From the NCBI GenBank assembly GCA_013420905.1, contig JAAXNY010000002.1, positions 124,001 through 188,000 on the forward strand: a stretch of 64,000 bases of DNA. The letters are read 5' to 3'. The position numbers and the translations under genes are program-made. The notes under the pieces were generated by a model. The model made no database searches. It was not told the origin of the DNA and saw nothing but the letters and a program-made list of their open reading frames with translations. The first letter of the stretch is position 1. Each line of letters opens with the position of its first letter. This DNA comes from Collybia mongolica. Its lineage: Eukaryota; Basidiomycota; Agaricomycetes; Agaricales; Clitocybaceae. Below, in pieces: positions 46,058-58,327 of the stretch.

Positions 46058-47359
46058 TCTTAGGGCCTTGTTTACCCGCTGGAATCTGATTTTTTAATGA
46101 TATTCTACAGCAATGAAATCATGACAGATACTGACTAAAAATCGGACTGTTGATACATCTATGGGAAGCTATTTATTGACAGCACAGCTTGTGTACTAGG
46201 GGACATGGATTAACGTGGAAACCAAACAATTCCTGGTATTAATTTCGGGTACATCAACTCTGGCAAAGGCTCTCTCAAAGCCTTTCAGCCTGGCTGACTA
46301 CTGATATGGTTCTAAGGAGACCGAGCTTAAACACTTACATGACCGCTTATCCACCGAAATTAGGAATTGAGCCTTTCCACTTCTGCCATTTTCCGGAAAG
46401 GAGTCGATGGGGGTCTCCGAGTCGACGGTTTTAGAAATTTCTTATACTAATTTAAAGGGTTGGATTTTATCCCACTGATCATATCTATGATCCTAATTGG
46501 AGTGCGAGAGAAGGAGGAATCACCTCCATTGTCTCCCGCTAACCTGATCATGGGCACGAGGAGCCACCCCAAAAATCAATTTAGTGATTTGATAGTACTT
46601 AATTGATGGGTTTCGGTTTCGGCGAGGGTTTTACCCTCTAGTTCGAACGAGCTCAGATGCGCCGTGCCCCAAAGCTATAAATACCTGCTGACAAATATTT
46701 GGAGTGGTATTGAATCTTTTTATTCCTTGTCGCAGTATTGTCAAAGCGGTTCGAAGCCACATCAGTAACAGAAGAAGCCCGACAAAATCTCTGTTCAGTG
46801 GAGCGTGCTGAAGCGTGAAGTTTTAGACTTTGCTTAGGAAGGTTCCAATTTGCTCGATCGCATCATTAACAAGACCTCCCTCTATGCAGGATTGTCCAGG
46901 AAACCAGTGTTCGGTCAGGAATCAATACCGAGTTTCCATTATACACAGGGCCTGGCCTCCGTTCCGGTCAGGTGTAAGTTGGATCATGCTAACTGGAAAA
47001 GGCTGATCAAAGCATCGTCGCAGCAGTCTGTTCCCTGTTGGTAGATAAGACTCGTCAAAGATCTAACAGTATCATCGCAATCATTTCTAACTAAACCAGA
47101 AATGCCACAAAGGTGAGTGTATCGTAACCTCTTCTTTTACGTAGGATAAATCTCATTGATTCGGAAATGTACAGCAAACCAACTATAAGATGGGATGGAG
47201 ATCTTTAGACCCTTCCATGCCAGGTAAGAGCCAACTAGTTTCTTAATCGGTTTATGGTTTGTAAGCTGATTTCGTACAAATGTGGAATTCAATATAGTCT
47301 AGCTCACAGCTAACCAAGAGCACAACCCTAGCTACTGTGATCATATCACGAAAAAATTG
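46058..47359. other. Spacer between DUF6534 copies 1 and 2
   Basis: 46058-46200 and 46740-47360 are shared with the other units. 46200-46735 appears unique and has a TATAAATA near 46674 but no gene that I can see. Confidence 0.5.
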
Positions 47360-47367
47360 TATAAATG
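47360..47367 (+). promoter_or_regulatory. TATA box of DUF6534 copy 2
   Basis: TATAAATG, about 95 bp before the ATG, in a block conserved with the region upstream of copy 3. Confidence 0.5.
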
Positions 47368-47461
47368 TGCCGCGCGTGGAAGTGCATATTGTTGCAAAAA
47401 CACTTCTGACGATTATCACCCCACACACGACCAGCGAGAGCTCATCCCTTCCAATCTGCCC

Positions 47462-48949
47462 ATGTCAGCTTCCGTACGCAGTATAATCGGTTCCGTTGAA
47501 ATAGGGACACTGGCCTCAGTCCTGTGTCATGGTGTTCTGATAATGCAGGCGTACAGCTATTTTTCGAGCTTTCCCGATGATGCTCGAGGCATAAAATTGA
47601 CAGTGAGTTTGTTCCTTAGGTGAAACTAATTTTTTTGTCTGACTCGTGCACGTCTCCTAGGTGGCTGCGATATGGTAACACCCCCACTTTCCCAGCGATC
47701 TAGTTCTGAATAACTCCCAGGATAGGTGCCTTAGCGCATCTTGTATGCAATTTGTGGGGATTGTATGTATTAACGGTAGTCAATCTCGGGCTGGCTCCAC
47801 AGTATGTTGGGATCCCACTTGTCCTCATTGTATCTGCTGGGTTCCTGCTGGGTTCGGGGCGTTCGTCCGTAGTACTGTTCAGGTAAGTTCTTTTCCACGA
47901 AACAACAACCGGTTTTTGATTGAACGCATGTAAACGCTAGTCAATCTACATCTATCGGATGTACAAATACTCCGGTAGTTTGTATATGCCAATACTCTGT
48001 TGGAGTATATCGGTATATGAGTTCGTCACTGGTATCGTCTTATCGGTTACGGCACCTTCTGCACCATTTATAATTCAGATGCGATATCTCAACAAGTGGT
48101 CTTGGTTGATGTACTCGTTATTTGTGTCAACTGCTGGATCATTGTGTTATTACCTGCAGAAGAACAGAAACAGATGCCTGGAACGGTGCTCCTTCCAAAC
48201 GGTCAATATTTATGAGATGTATTCATTCTTGGGCCGTCGTAGAACCATACGCGTCATCAATAGGCTGTTACTTTGGACCATACGTGAGTTTACAATTCCA
48301 GTCGACAATCGCCCCACTTACATTTCAAGACATGCTAGAAACCGGGCTATTCACAAGGTATCTAATTAACATCTTAACTATGATAGTCGAGTTTGATTAT
48401 GCGTCCTAGCCTTATCGCCGTTGCAGTAATGATTACGGTAAGTCACTTCTCTCGTGTAAAACATCCATCTATCTCCATAACTAATAGCTAGTTATTACTC
48501 AGTTCACTGTGGACAAAAAGAAATGTACCGTTGCTCCTCATTTGCAATGTTTTCATCTTACATATTGGCGCTTCCCTCCAGTTGCATGGTTTGGCTTACA
48601 CAATATCCTCACAAGCTGTACGTCGTTAAATTCCTACCCGGACTTAGACTGACCCTTAACCAATTCACAAGTCTATCCCATAGCCCTGTTGGCATCGTGA
48701 GTTTTTGAGGCGGGAGTCAAGCTAAGTTAATCGATTGTGTATTGTAGATTGAATGGCCAAAGTAACCTCAAATTCGACCGTCCAAACGCTGGCACTAAAC
48801 CACGATTTTTACCAAGCTCAAACAGGACCCTGAACATCCCTCCCCCGATTATGCTGAAGGACAGATCCACACAACCGGGGGTAACTGTCAACCATGACAA
48901 TTTTCCAGTCTATCATATTATATCTGATTCACGTAGTATGCAGCATTAG
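47462..48949 (+). pseudogene. DUF6534 membrane protein, copy 2 (damaged)
   Basis: Same exon pattern as copies 1 and 3, including the 14-nt exon GTGGCTGCGATATG. An 11-nt duplication (CTGCTGGGTTC, around 47836-47850) shifts the frame in the third exon. Relative to copy 3, 21 nt are missing near 48133, removing seven residues of a helix. The C-terminal exon (RLNGQSNLKFDRPNAGTKPR, ending MQH-stop) is intact. It is probably a pseudogene. Confidence 0.7.
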
Positions 48950-49245
48950 CTTATCTCCTGGATATACATTCACGGTTCATTTGCTATAGATCGCAATGAA
49001 GTCATGACAGATGCTGCCTAGTTGCCGGACCACCGATACACATCGCAAGTAGCTATTTATTGAGAACAAAATGTACCAAAAGACAACGAAATTCGTATGG
49101 AAATCGATCGTTGTTTGGCAATAATTTCTGGTCCATGTGCTCGAGGCCCCTTTCAGATCTCACTTTTGATTCTGTATGCTGTGCGAGAGTTTCTTCATTT
49201 ACAGTATCTGCTGACAAACATTCGATGTGGAAAACAGATCTTTTT

Positions 49246-49486
49246 TTTTTAATGCGGTATTATCGTCCTATGGGGCCGAGCCCTATCGGGGACCTTACAT
49301 TAATGTAGTACGTAGATGAGGCCCGAGACCTCCGGCGCGCCGCCCCATTCCCCCCCGTGCACCATAGACGGCCCACCCTCGGTGGCATCCCCTATGGCCC
49401 GACACGGAAACGCCGTTTCGGTGGGCGAACATTCGCGGTGGCCGCCTCCTGTACCCTCGCACCCGTTTCCCTGCGCCCTATGGAAT
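49246..49486 (-). mobile_element. Short retroposed insert (SINE or LINE 3' end), minus orientation
   Basis: About 240 GC-rich bases with a poly-T run at the left (a poly-A tail on the minus strand), flanked by AGATCTTTTT at 49236-49245 and 49487-49496. On the minus strand it ends ATACCGCATT plus A run. It carries no coding sequence. It is absent from the matching place after copy 3. Confidence 0.75.
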
Positions 49487-50122
49487 AGATCTTTTTATCA
49501 CGTCAGTTGATGGTTGAGATTTGAACGTTCTGGGCCCTGCTTTACTCTCATCATCACCTCAAAGATCACTCTTTGTTGCACTATCATCAGATCGGCAACA
49601 GAAGAAACACAACAGAAATCACTCTTGCAAAGGCCCTCAAGCAGGGTTGTCCAGAAAACCAGCTTTGACTGGTCAATGATCAATACTGAGTTTCCATTAT
49701 ACACGGGGCCTGGCCTCCGTTCCGGTTAGGTGTAAATTTAATTGTGCTAACCGGAAAAGGCCGACCACAGCGCCGTCACGGCGCAATCTCTTCTATTGAC
49801 ATGTAAGTCTCGTCAAATGTCTAACAATAGCATCGCAGTTATTTCCACTTAACCAGAATTGTCACAAAGGTGGGTGACTAGCTAACCTGTTTTTTTTTGC
49901 ATAAAGCAAATTTCATGGACTTGGGAATGTACAGCAAACGAACAATAAGACGGGGGTTTTTGCGCCTTTCCGTTCCATGTAACATGCCCAACCAATGACT
50001 CAATCAGTTTACAGGTTGTAATCTGATCTCGTACAAATGTGGAAGCCAACACGATTCATTTTACATCTAACCAAGGTAAGGGATGTAACCCTAGCCACCG
50101 TGATTGTATCACGAAAAAGGTG

Positions 50123-50130
50123 TATAAACA
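50123..50130 (+). promoter_or_regulatory. TATA box of DUF6534 copy 3
   Basis: TATAAACA, about 100 bp before the ATG, conserved in position with copy 2. Confidence 0.5.
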
Positions 50131-50224
50131 AGCGGCGCATGGAAGTGCACATTGTTGCGAACATCTTGAAACGATATACTGCCTCACACACGACCAGCGA
50201 GAGCTCATTCCTTCCAATTTCCCC

Positions 50225-51707
50225 ATGTCAAATTTCAACCACAGTGTTCTTAGTTACCTTGAAATAGGATCACTAGCCTCAGTCCTATGTCATGGCGTTC
50301 TCATAATGCAGGCACACAATTATTTTTCGAGTTGTCCCGACGATGCTCGAGGCCTAAAATTGGCAGTGAGCTTATTCCTTGGGTGGAATTAAAATTTTGT
50401 CTGACCTGGGCGCGTCTCCTAGGTGGCTGCGATATGGTAATATCCCCTATTTTTCCAGCGACCAAATTTTGAACGACTCCCAGGATAGGTGCTCTAGCGC
50501 ATCTTGCATGCATTTTGTGTGGAACATATATATTAACTGTCGCCAACCTCGGGCTGGCTCCAGAGTTCGTTGGGATCCCACTTGCCCTCATTGTGTCTGC
50601 TGGGTTCGGGGGGTTCGTCCGTAGTACCGTTCAAGTAAGTTCCTTTCCACGATACCATGACCTGTTTCATTGAAAGAGTATAAACGGTAGTCAATATACA
50701 CCTATCGGATGTACAAGTACTCCGGCAGTTTGTATATACCGGTACTCTGCTGGAGTTTGTCGGCATACGAATTTGTCGCTGGTATCATTGTATCAGTTAC
50801 CCAACCTTCTGCACCATTCGGAGTTCAAATGTGGTATCTCAACAATTGGTCTTGGGTGTTGTACTCGTTATTCGTGTCATGTGCTTTTGTCGACGTGGTA
50901 ATTGCTGGGTCGTTATGTTATTACTTGCGGAAGGACAGGAGCAGGAGCATGGAACTGTTTGTCTTCCAAGCAGTCAATGCATTTATCAGATGTACTTATT
51001 CTTGGGCCGCCTCAGAACCTTACGCGTCATCAATAGGCTAGTTATTTGGACGATACGTGAGTTTACAATTTCGGTCGACGGTCGCCCCGCTTAAATTTAC
51101 AACATGCTAGAAACCGGAGTATTCACGAGGTATATATTTGACATCTTAACTTCGATAGCGGAGCTTGATTATGCATTCCAGCCTTACTGCCATTGCAACG
51201 ATGATTTCGGTAGGTTACTTGTTCCGAGAAAATGCCCACGACTAAGGGCTAGTTATTGTTTAGTTCGCCGTGGACGAAACAAACTGTATTGTTGCTCCCC
51301 ATTTTGCAATTCTCTTGTCTTACATATTGGCGCTGCCCTCCAGTTGCATGGTTTGGCTTACTCAATTTTCTCACCAACTGTACGTCGTTTGGTTCCTTCC
51401 CGGACTTAGACTGACTCTTAACCAATTCACAAGTCTATCCCGTAGCCCTGTTGGCATTGTAAGTTTTTCGACGGAAACCAAGCTACAGTAAATGATGGTG
51501 CATGGCAGGTTGAATGACCGAAGTAACCTCAAATTCGACCATCCAGCCTCTGGCGCTAAACGACGAGATTTAGCAAGCTCAAGCACGACGCTGAATATCC
51601 CTCCCGCGATCATGCTGAAAGACAGATCCAGCCAACTGCGGGTAACCGTTGACCGTGACGAACTTCCAGTCTATCATATCATATCTGATTCACGTATGCA
51701 GCCTTAG
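50225..51707 (+). CDS. DUF6534 seven-helix membrane protein, copy 3
   Basis: Closest to copy 2 but without its 11-nt insertion and 21-nt loss. The first four exons read cleanly: YLEIGSLASVLCHGVLIMQA, LAHLACILCGTYILTVANLG, MYKYSGSLYIPVLCWSLSAY and YSLFVSCAFVDVVIAGSLCYYL. Later exons carry APHFAILLSYILALPSS and the C-terminal tail ending MQP-stop. Around 51120-51200 it is one base longer than copy 1, so the exact splicing there is unsettled. It is the best candidate for a working member of the array. Confidence 0.75.
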
Positions 51708-51830
51708 GCCATGGCCCTTTTCCTGGACATATATTCACGGTTCATTTGCTATAGATCGCAATGAAGTCAGGACAGACGCTGCCTAGTCGCCGGACCGCCA
51801 ATACACACCACAAGTAGCTATTTATTGAGA

Positions 51831-53336
51831 GCAGAATTTTGCATAGAAATCCAATATCATTTGGCAATAATTTCCGCTAACGTATACTCGAGGCCCCTTT
51901 CAATATCTCTTACTTTCCTTGATCCACGGTTCTGAGTCGGTGAAACTTGATGCCATGGAGCCTCTCTATTATGGTTCTTTCTCTGGAAGGTGGTGTGGAT
52001 GGAGTTTGAAAGTACCAGTATTAAAATAACGGGCCGAACGTCTCAGTCGACACAAGGGGGAAACTATTCCTAGGAGCGCCTTTCGTGCTTCCTAGACTCT
52101 CACCAGCTCTACGATCAGAGAAAAGTAAGGCGGCGCATTATTAGCGATAGACTTCTGACCCCACCAAAGTTATTGGCGTGAGGCATGATCATGAACAACT
52201 TTCATGTTCACACAATTAGTGATGTTGACGAGAGGAGTCTTGACTTTTCAAAGCTGTTCAAAAGTGGCTTCTTGTCGATGACATCGAGGTTTTTGGTACC
52301 TCGGAGGTTTCCCGAAAGCGGAAGCTTGTAGTCGCCCATATATACGTGGACCAGTTTGTGAGTATCAGGAATGGTGTGGCCGTCGCGAATTATATTATTG
52401 GAAGGCGGGAAGGCGCAAGGTTGGTGTATATTCGAAGTGGTCGTACATGTTAACTTGCAAGACCTGAATATCTTGGTATATATGGTATCTGCTGAGTTAC
52501 CCTGTCACTTTGATTATTGTATTACAAGCAGCATTAGTAGATGATGTATTATGCGATCTTCCTCGAAAGGTGCCCGTTGGCAAATATAGGTGGGAAGAGA
52601 TAATCACTCTTCTCGTTCGTGGAGAGGGTATGTCATTCCAGTCCTTATTCCAGTTTTAATTCGGGTTTCGAAGCCCAAGTTCTATCGTAGCTCCGCCCAA
52701 AGCCTACTTACCTTGAGAACCAAATTGATAAAGGAGATTCGGAGGTGAGGGCCTATTATGAGCAACTGTGGGAACGAGTTAGAAGGTTTGGATGCACTAG
52801 AAGGATGTGCGAAGCACTGTTGAGGAGCAGGGACACCTAGAACGATCTCCTGAAATAATTGACTCACTGGGTATTGGGCGCTGATACTAGGTGGCGTGGA
52901 TTTTTAATTAGGGGAGATGCTAACAAAGAGGGTGAGAGTTTTTTCGTTGGGCCGCAAGGCGCAAGATAGGGCACCTTGGGGTTTGTGCTTCTCTTAGAAT
53001 TTGATCTATGTAAACCATAGGTCCCGAGTCAATTGCTCAGCGATAGATATTGTGGGCACAAAGGCCCAAGTCCAGCTTGTTATGTCCACGAGCCGTACGT
53101 TGTCCTTCTGATCGGGGGCGCACAGTTTTCTGCTTGTTGGACATGGGCTCACGATCTCGGAAAAAACGCTAAATTAGTTGAAAGTAGAGTTGACGACTAG
53201 CAACGACGAAGCGCGTTACCAAAATAAAGGCCGTGACTTTTTGTGACAAGGCGTCACATAATCTTCCCAAATCTACCCATTTCGCATCCACAAGTTAGGT
53301 TTCTGCCTCCACCTTACCAGGAAAGAGACTAACACC
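51831..53336. other. Intergenic region before CKB1
   Basis: No gene recognised. A frame without ATG at about 52257-52455 reads like protein (VSRKRKLVVAHIYVDQFVSI, then NYIIGRREGARLVYIRSGR) and might be an exon remnant. The last 200 bp should hold the CKB1 promoter. Confidence 0.4.
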
Positions 53337-54433
53337 ATGATTAATCGTCCAGTGGACGAACCATCTACAGGTTCAGATTCAGATTACTCCAGGTACGGGA
53401 GGTGTAGTAACCAGCGAAGAGTCTTGCTAACTTGTTCCACCCAGCTCGGTAGGGCGTTTCTCACCGAGAGGCAATGCACAACTTATAAAGTGAAACTACA
53501 ATTCTAGTGGATATCATGGTTCCTATCGTCCAAGGGAAACGAATACTTCTGCGAAGTGGATGAAGACTTTATCCTCGATCGCTTTAATTTGACTGGCCTG
53601 AACAACGAAGTCACGAACTACGCCCAGGCTCTCGATCTCATTACGGATAACCTTGGTGAGTGGCAGAAATAAACTGATCGCAGACCATAATTGAATAGAT
53701 TGTAGATGACGAGATTCAAGACGAGTTACGAGGTTCACTGGATGTGCAAGCCCGTTTGCTTTATGGCCTGATACACGCACGATGGATCGTCACAGCGCGT
53801 GGCCTAACCAAAATGGTACCCACTCCCTTTCATCTGTGTGATTCTGTCTCAATCATCGATATCGTAGCTCGACAAATACAAACGAGCTGAATTTGGCCGG
53901 TGCCCTCGCGTTTTGTGCCAACAACAACCCCTTCTCCCGGTCGGGCTCACCGATGTCCCATACGAAAAGTCTGTGAAACTCTATTGCGGTCGTTGTGAAG
54001 ACCTGTACTCCCCGAAATCATCACGACATGGATCTATTGATGGAGCGTACTTTGGGACTACGTTCCCCCACCTTCTATTCCTCGTCTACCCGACCCTTAT
54101 CCCACCAAAAAGTGGGCCGACCGAGCTTGGCACACCTAATGCTGCGGGAAAGGAAGCTGGAGAGGGACGAAGTAGACGGAGGGCCAGGGAGGAGCAGGAC
54201 GTGTCCGTTTCGGAAAGTGTTGGAGAGGCTATTAGTACCGCTAACGCTGCACTCAAGGCAGAGCGTTACCGGCCAAGAATATATGGGTTTCAGCTTAATG
54301 AGACTGCCAAGTTGCAGCGCTGGCAAGAGGCTGTCAGAGATCGGTGCGTCGCTCGTTACTCCACTTACGACGTCGACTCAAGAGGTCTTCCAGACAGGTT
54401 ATGCGGCTGGAATCACTTGAGGAACGTACATAA
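53337..54433 (+). CDS. CKB1: Casein kinase II regulatory (beta) subunit
   Basis: Exons 53337-53392, 53445-53448 (four bases), 53508-53655, 53706-53815, 53868-54343 and 54394-54433, giving 277 residues, the usual fungal length. CK2 beta dimerises through a zinc finger and holds two catalytic subunits. Visible are the N-terminal [20 protein letters not shown], the acidic loop with [28 protein letters not shown], and the zinc-binding CPRVLC and CGRC pairs. [10 protein letters not shown] and [19 protein letters not shown] follow. A longer Glu/Arg/Ser-rich insert precedes the last block. The 4-nt exon CTCG is required by phase: exon 1 ends in phase 2 and the WISWF exon starts in phase 0, and both flanking introns (52 and 59 nt) have GT-AG ends. 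Confidence 0.93.
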
Positions 54434-54840
54434 CACATGCGCAAGCCTACATTCCTTAGATGACGGTCTTCCTTCACTTTTTTCACTCCCAGTCATTGTA
54501 GGTTTTGTATTCTGCGTAATATCACACAATTGCAAGTATTCCCTAGCGAACGAACATAGTCGCAGACTGACTTTCTGCAGTACCGCTGCTGTTATTCAGT
54601 TTTCGATTTATCGTGAACTTGGCTTAGTTCACTCTCACCACGTGTTTGCCCAATCGGTTAGCGCACGTTACGCAAACATCCGTAATGACCGAACATCAAG
54701 TCAAATCCACTGAGGCTTAGGTGACGGCTGAGAACATCTAATATGACTCGATAATACCGAAACTATAAAGGTAAGTACATACCTTTATGCGCCACAGGTA
54801 TATTCGACCTCCTTTGATACTACCAATCTTGCAGTCCTCC

Positions 54841-56667
54841 ATGATGATCTCTCCCATGCCCTCTCCCCAGCTCGACGTCACCTTGGCCGAAGCCGCTCGG
54901 GTCTTGGGGTTCCTTTTTACGCCATCCGAACTCCAAGAATACGAGAAAGCACTCTCAGCTCACATCACCAACCCCAACGCACCCCTCCGAGCCACCATCG
55001 ATGCAGCCATGTCAGCCGTCGGGTCAGAGGAAGCCACAAGCGGCTTTCGTGCGTTCCTTCTCTCCCGGCGCGACCCTCCTTACCAGTGCATGACCATTAC
55101 CAAGGCCCTGCGCACACCTCCAGGGGATCAAGTGGCCGTCGCTGCACGTCTAGTTTCGCGCCTTGCCATAATAGCTGCAGATCCTCATCGCCACCTTTCC
55201 GTCTCGTCTTCGGGGGAGCCCCTAGATCGTGAACAAGCATCCCATTTTTTGGGTACCACACGCCAAGTGGGTGATGAGGCGGATTTTGTTAGAGTGTCTC
55301 CCTCGTCACGGCACATTGTGGTGTGGTCGTGTGGAACCGCCTTTGTAGTTGACATTCTGGATGTAGCCGGGACTCCTATATCAGAGAATAGCCTAACAAG
55401 CGTGCTCAAAGAGATTAAAGTACAATCTACACGGTTGTACCCAGTTGAGGTTTCGGTAGCTTCGTTGTCTTGGAATTTGTCGCGGTCGGATTGGTTTAGG
55501 GCCCGTCGGGGGATCGAGAACCATGGTGGTAACGCGATGTCTTTTTCTAAAATAGACACGGCTCTTGCGACTCTTGCCTTGGAAGACGGCGTCGTTTCCC
55601 CTGACCCTACAATTCAGATGGAGGCTATCAGGACGGGACAGGGCAGCCTTAACCGATATGCAGACCAAGTCGTCGGTTTGGTCGTTTATGAAGACGGTGA
55701 GCTGCAACTGATCATATATTTCCGTGAGTCAAGAATTTTAACTTCATCCGCAGGGTTTGCAGGCCTTACGGTTGACCATGCCCCCGTTGACGGGAGCATT
55801 GTTGTGGAATTCGCAAACAAGCTTTTCAATGTCCCAGATTCCCAGATCTCACCCGAACATACTAAACCCACAGTACTTCCTTTTGTACTACCACCAACCC
55901 CTCCTACAACGTTCCCCACTGATCCACTTAACCGAATAGTCCGCATAATGCGCCTCGGGAAGCTCTTGCCATACTCAATGCTAGCCAGGGCCCACAAATC
56001 CCACCTCCTCCCATTCATAATACATATGGCTGTGCAGGCAGCTCTCCGCAGCGAGCCGTTAATACCTCTCCCTCTCATCGTCCAGCCAGTGGCCCTGCGT
56101 CATTATGCTAGCGGCCGCTCAGACCCATCTTATCCACGCACAACTGCCTCCACGGCACTTGTGGATGCTATACTCGGACCCCCATGTCAAAATACTGTTC
56201 GAGCAAGCACTTATCTCCCATAAAGCGCTGATCAAAGCTGCCAAAGGCGGAGAGGGGGTTGGATGGCACCTACGGGTTATGCACATCATTGCCCAACAGA
56301 AAGCTGAAGTCGAAGCCAATGCGCTGTTACGAGCGTGGGGCCCATTTTCGGGGGTGGGTGTACCAATGGTGTACGTCACTGGGTTCGATCATTCTCCGGG
56401 TATATTGTACAGTATGTCAAACGTGTACGCGGATAATATGCTAGCATGTTGGTATAACATTTGTAAAAGCGCTGAGGTCAGTGGATTGACATTCTAGTCG
56501 AAGTATCTGAACTGAGCTTTCTATTCCCCTAGGAACTTGAGGTTTCACTTAATATTGCGGGCTCTGGCGTCTTTCAGAAAGGTGGGGTCTTAGATCTCCT
56601 TGTAGGTGTCATCTCAGCGACGTTCGACAAACTCGTGTATCTCGCCCACATCGAGGTTCCTGATTGA
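54841..56667 (+). pseudogene. Carnitine/choline O-acyltransferase-like gene with a frameshift
   Basis: Exon 54841-56476, intron 56477-56532, exon 56533-56667. The family moves acyl groups between CoA and carnitine or choline. Visible are FLLSRRDPPYQ, SRHIVVWSCGTAFVVDI, NAMSFSKIDTALATLAL, the catalytic His in LTVDHAPVDGSIVVEFANKL and a C-terminal block SHKALIKAAKGGEGVGWHL. The first frame runs to a stop at 56221-56223; the second part is in another frame from about 56165. One added or lost base between YPRTTASTALVDAI and SDPHVK explains this. No intron ends fit the shift, so the gene is broken or the base is a sequencing error. It lies 407 bp after CKB1 on the same strand. Confidence 0.75.
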
Positions 56668-58327
56668 ATTCACATCCCTGTGGAGTGGTATCGTACGTCT
56701 ACTTGTTCGCTGATGGTCGTACAAAGTGGCAGGTTTCGGTATTAGATATGTTGTAATGGTTGAGTGGGGAGTGGGGTAATAGTAATACAGACTACTGTAG
56801 TGTTGATTTCCTATATTATTTTGGGGAATTGTCAAGCAAATGTAGCCCTCCGCGGCGTGGGTGGTGGTGGGGCCGAGTCTAGGACAAGGTTACGTGGTGA
56901 GCACGGGCCCAACAAACAGTAATTGACATAACGTACAGTCAATGGGATCACTGTCTGCTTCTCGAGAGCTCTGATTGGGGGCGTGTGGGGCAAACAGCGT
57001 GCACGTGGGCACTAGAATGATGTCAATCGAGAGTCGCCTTGCATCCAAAAACTACTCACAGACAGAGGTTTCCGTCCAGTCTGATTTCCTGTCGTCCGAA
57101 TCCGACATAATCTTAACTTCAGCGAGTTGTTCGACCCTTGGAGAGTATGAGGAATGGCTAGTCAATCACAATTGGGCGTGACGCACGTACATTGTCTGTA
57201 TTTGGGCGCGATCTACTGATTTAATGTTGCTGGGTGAGACTGCAGAAGCGTCACGGCCAGATTGTTTTGAGGTAGAGGACGACATGCTTGCTAAGAAGTT
57301 TAGGAAGAGCGATCGGCTTCGAGTTTGGAGACAGTAATTTTTGAATGTAAGGATAGCTGTCCAAAACAACTGTATTATATACTAATTGGAAAGATAGACA
57401 ATGGGGGGGATGCCAAATATCGTAGAACAAGGCTGTAAGATAATAACGTTTAATTACACCTCGGAGATTTTCAGGGTAGCAAGTCAACTATAACTTTGTT
57501 TCGGCCTTATCCTGACAGCGAGCTGTCACCAAGCCACTCTGGGCGACGCGGGGAGAACAACAAAGCCTCAGCAAGGGCTGTTTGTATCGCATAGGACTGC
57601 TGGTGGTAACCGACCCAGCATCATTTGATCGCCAATAAACAAGGTCATTCTGGGTACTGGTAGTTGTCCCAATTTCATCCACAGCCTTCCCCGTCTATTT
57701 GTACCGAGGAGCCATATCGATTAGCGTTCATTCGCAGGGCGAATGTATTTATATGCGAAAGATAAGATGGTCCGAGTAGTTTCCTCACTGTACGGAGATA
57801 AAGGGTGAGATGGAGAATGTCGGCACGATAAGCGCTGTGGCGATCATTCTTGTTTCAAGCCCCGACAACTTCGATATCTTTGTTTTTTTTGTTCCCCTTT
57901 CACATGTCGGGCATCGTGGTTAAAGTGCAGCATTCTTGCCTTTATTCCCCAGGACGACATCACAGGTCACAGATTCCGAGGTAACACAAGCATGTATTTA
58001 TCAACTTGATCCCTGATTGTCACTCCTTTCTAGGATGCCAGGGATTGGCTAGGGGGTCCGCCGCGCGCGCAACGTTCCATATGCATACCTCATCAAGTTA
58101 CTTACTTTAGACTCAATGCTTACCATATATCATCTAATTTCCAGTCTGAGTTCTGGAAGCGCTACGGATCACATCAATATATTTATTACAGGTTAAGATG
58201 ATGACGACAAGGCAACAAAAAGATCTCGTAGGCATCATGGGGTAGCAAGGTCTGAACAAAATGAGAGTCCGTTGCAATCACCCCCATCCTAACAAAGAGT
58301 AAGAACAAGCTTTCTTGGAGATAACAT
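56668..58327. other. Intergenic region
   Basis: Only short frames without family motifs on either strand (for example 56975-57181 plus and 57682-57488 minus). Nothing I can support as a gene. Confidence 0.45.

Larger units (their letters stand above)
44000..51830 (+). repeat. Tandem triplication of the DUF6534 locus
   Basis: Gene starts lie at 44574, 47462 and 50225, so units are about 2.8-2.9 kb and include promoter and 3' flank. Copies 2 and 3 are more alike than either is to copy 1, suggesting two successive duplications. Confidence 0.85.
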
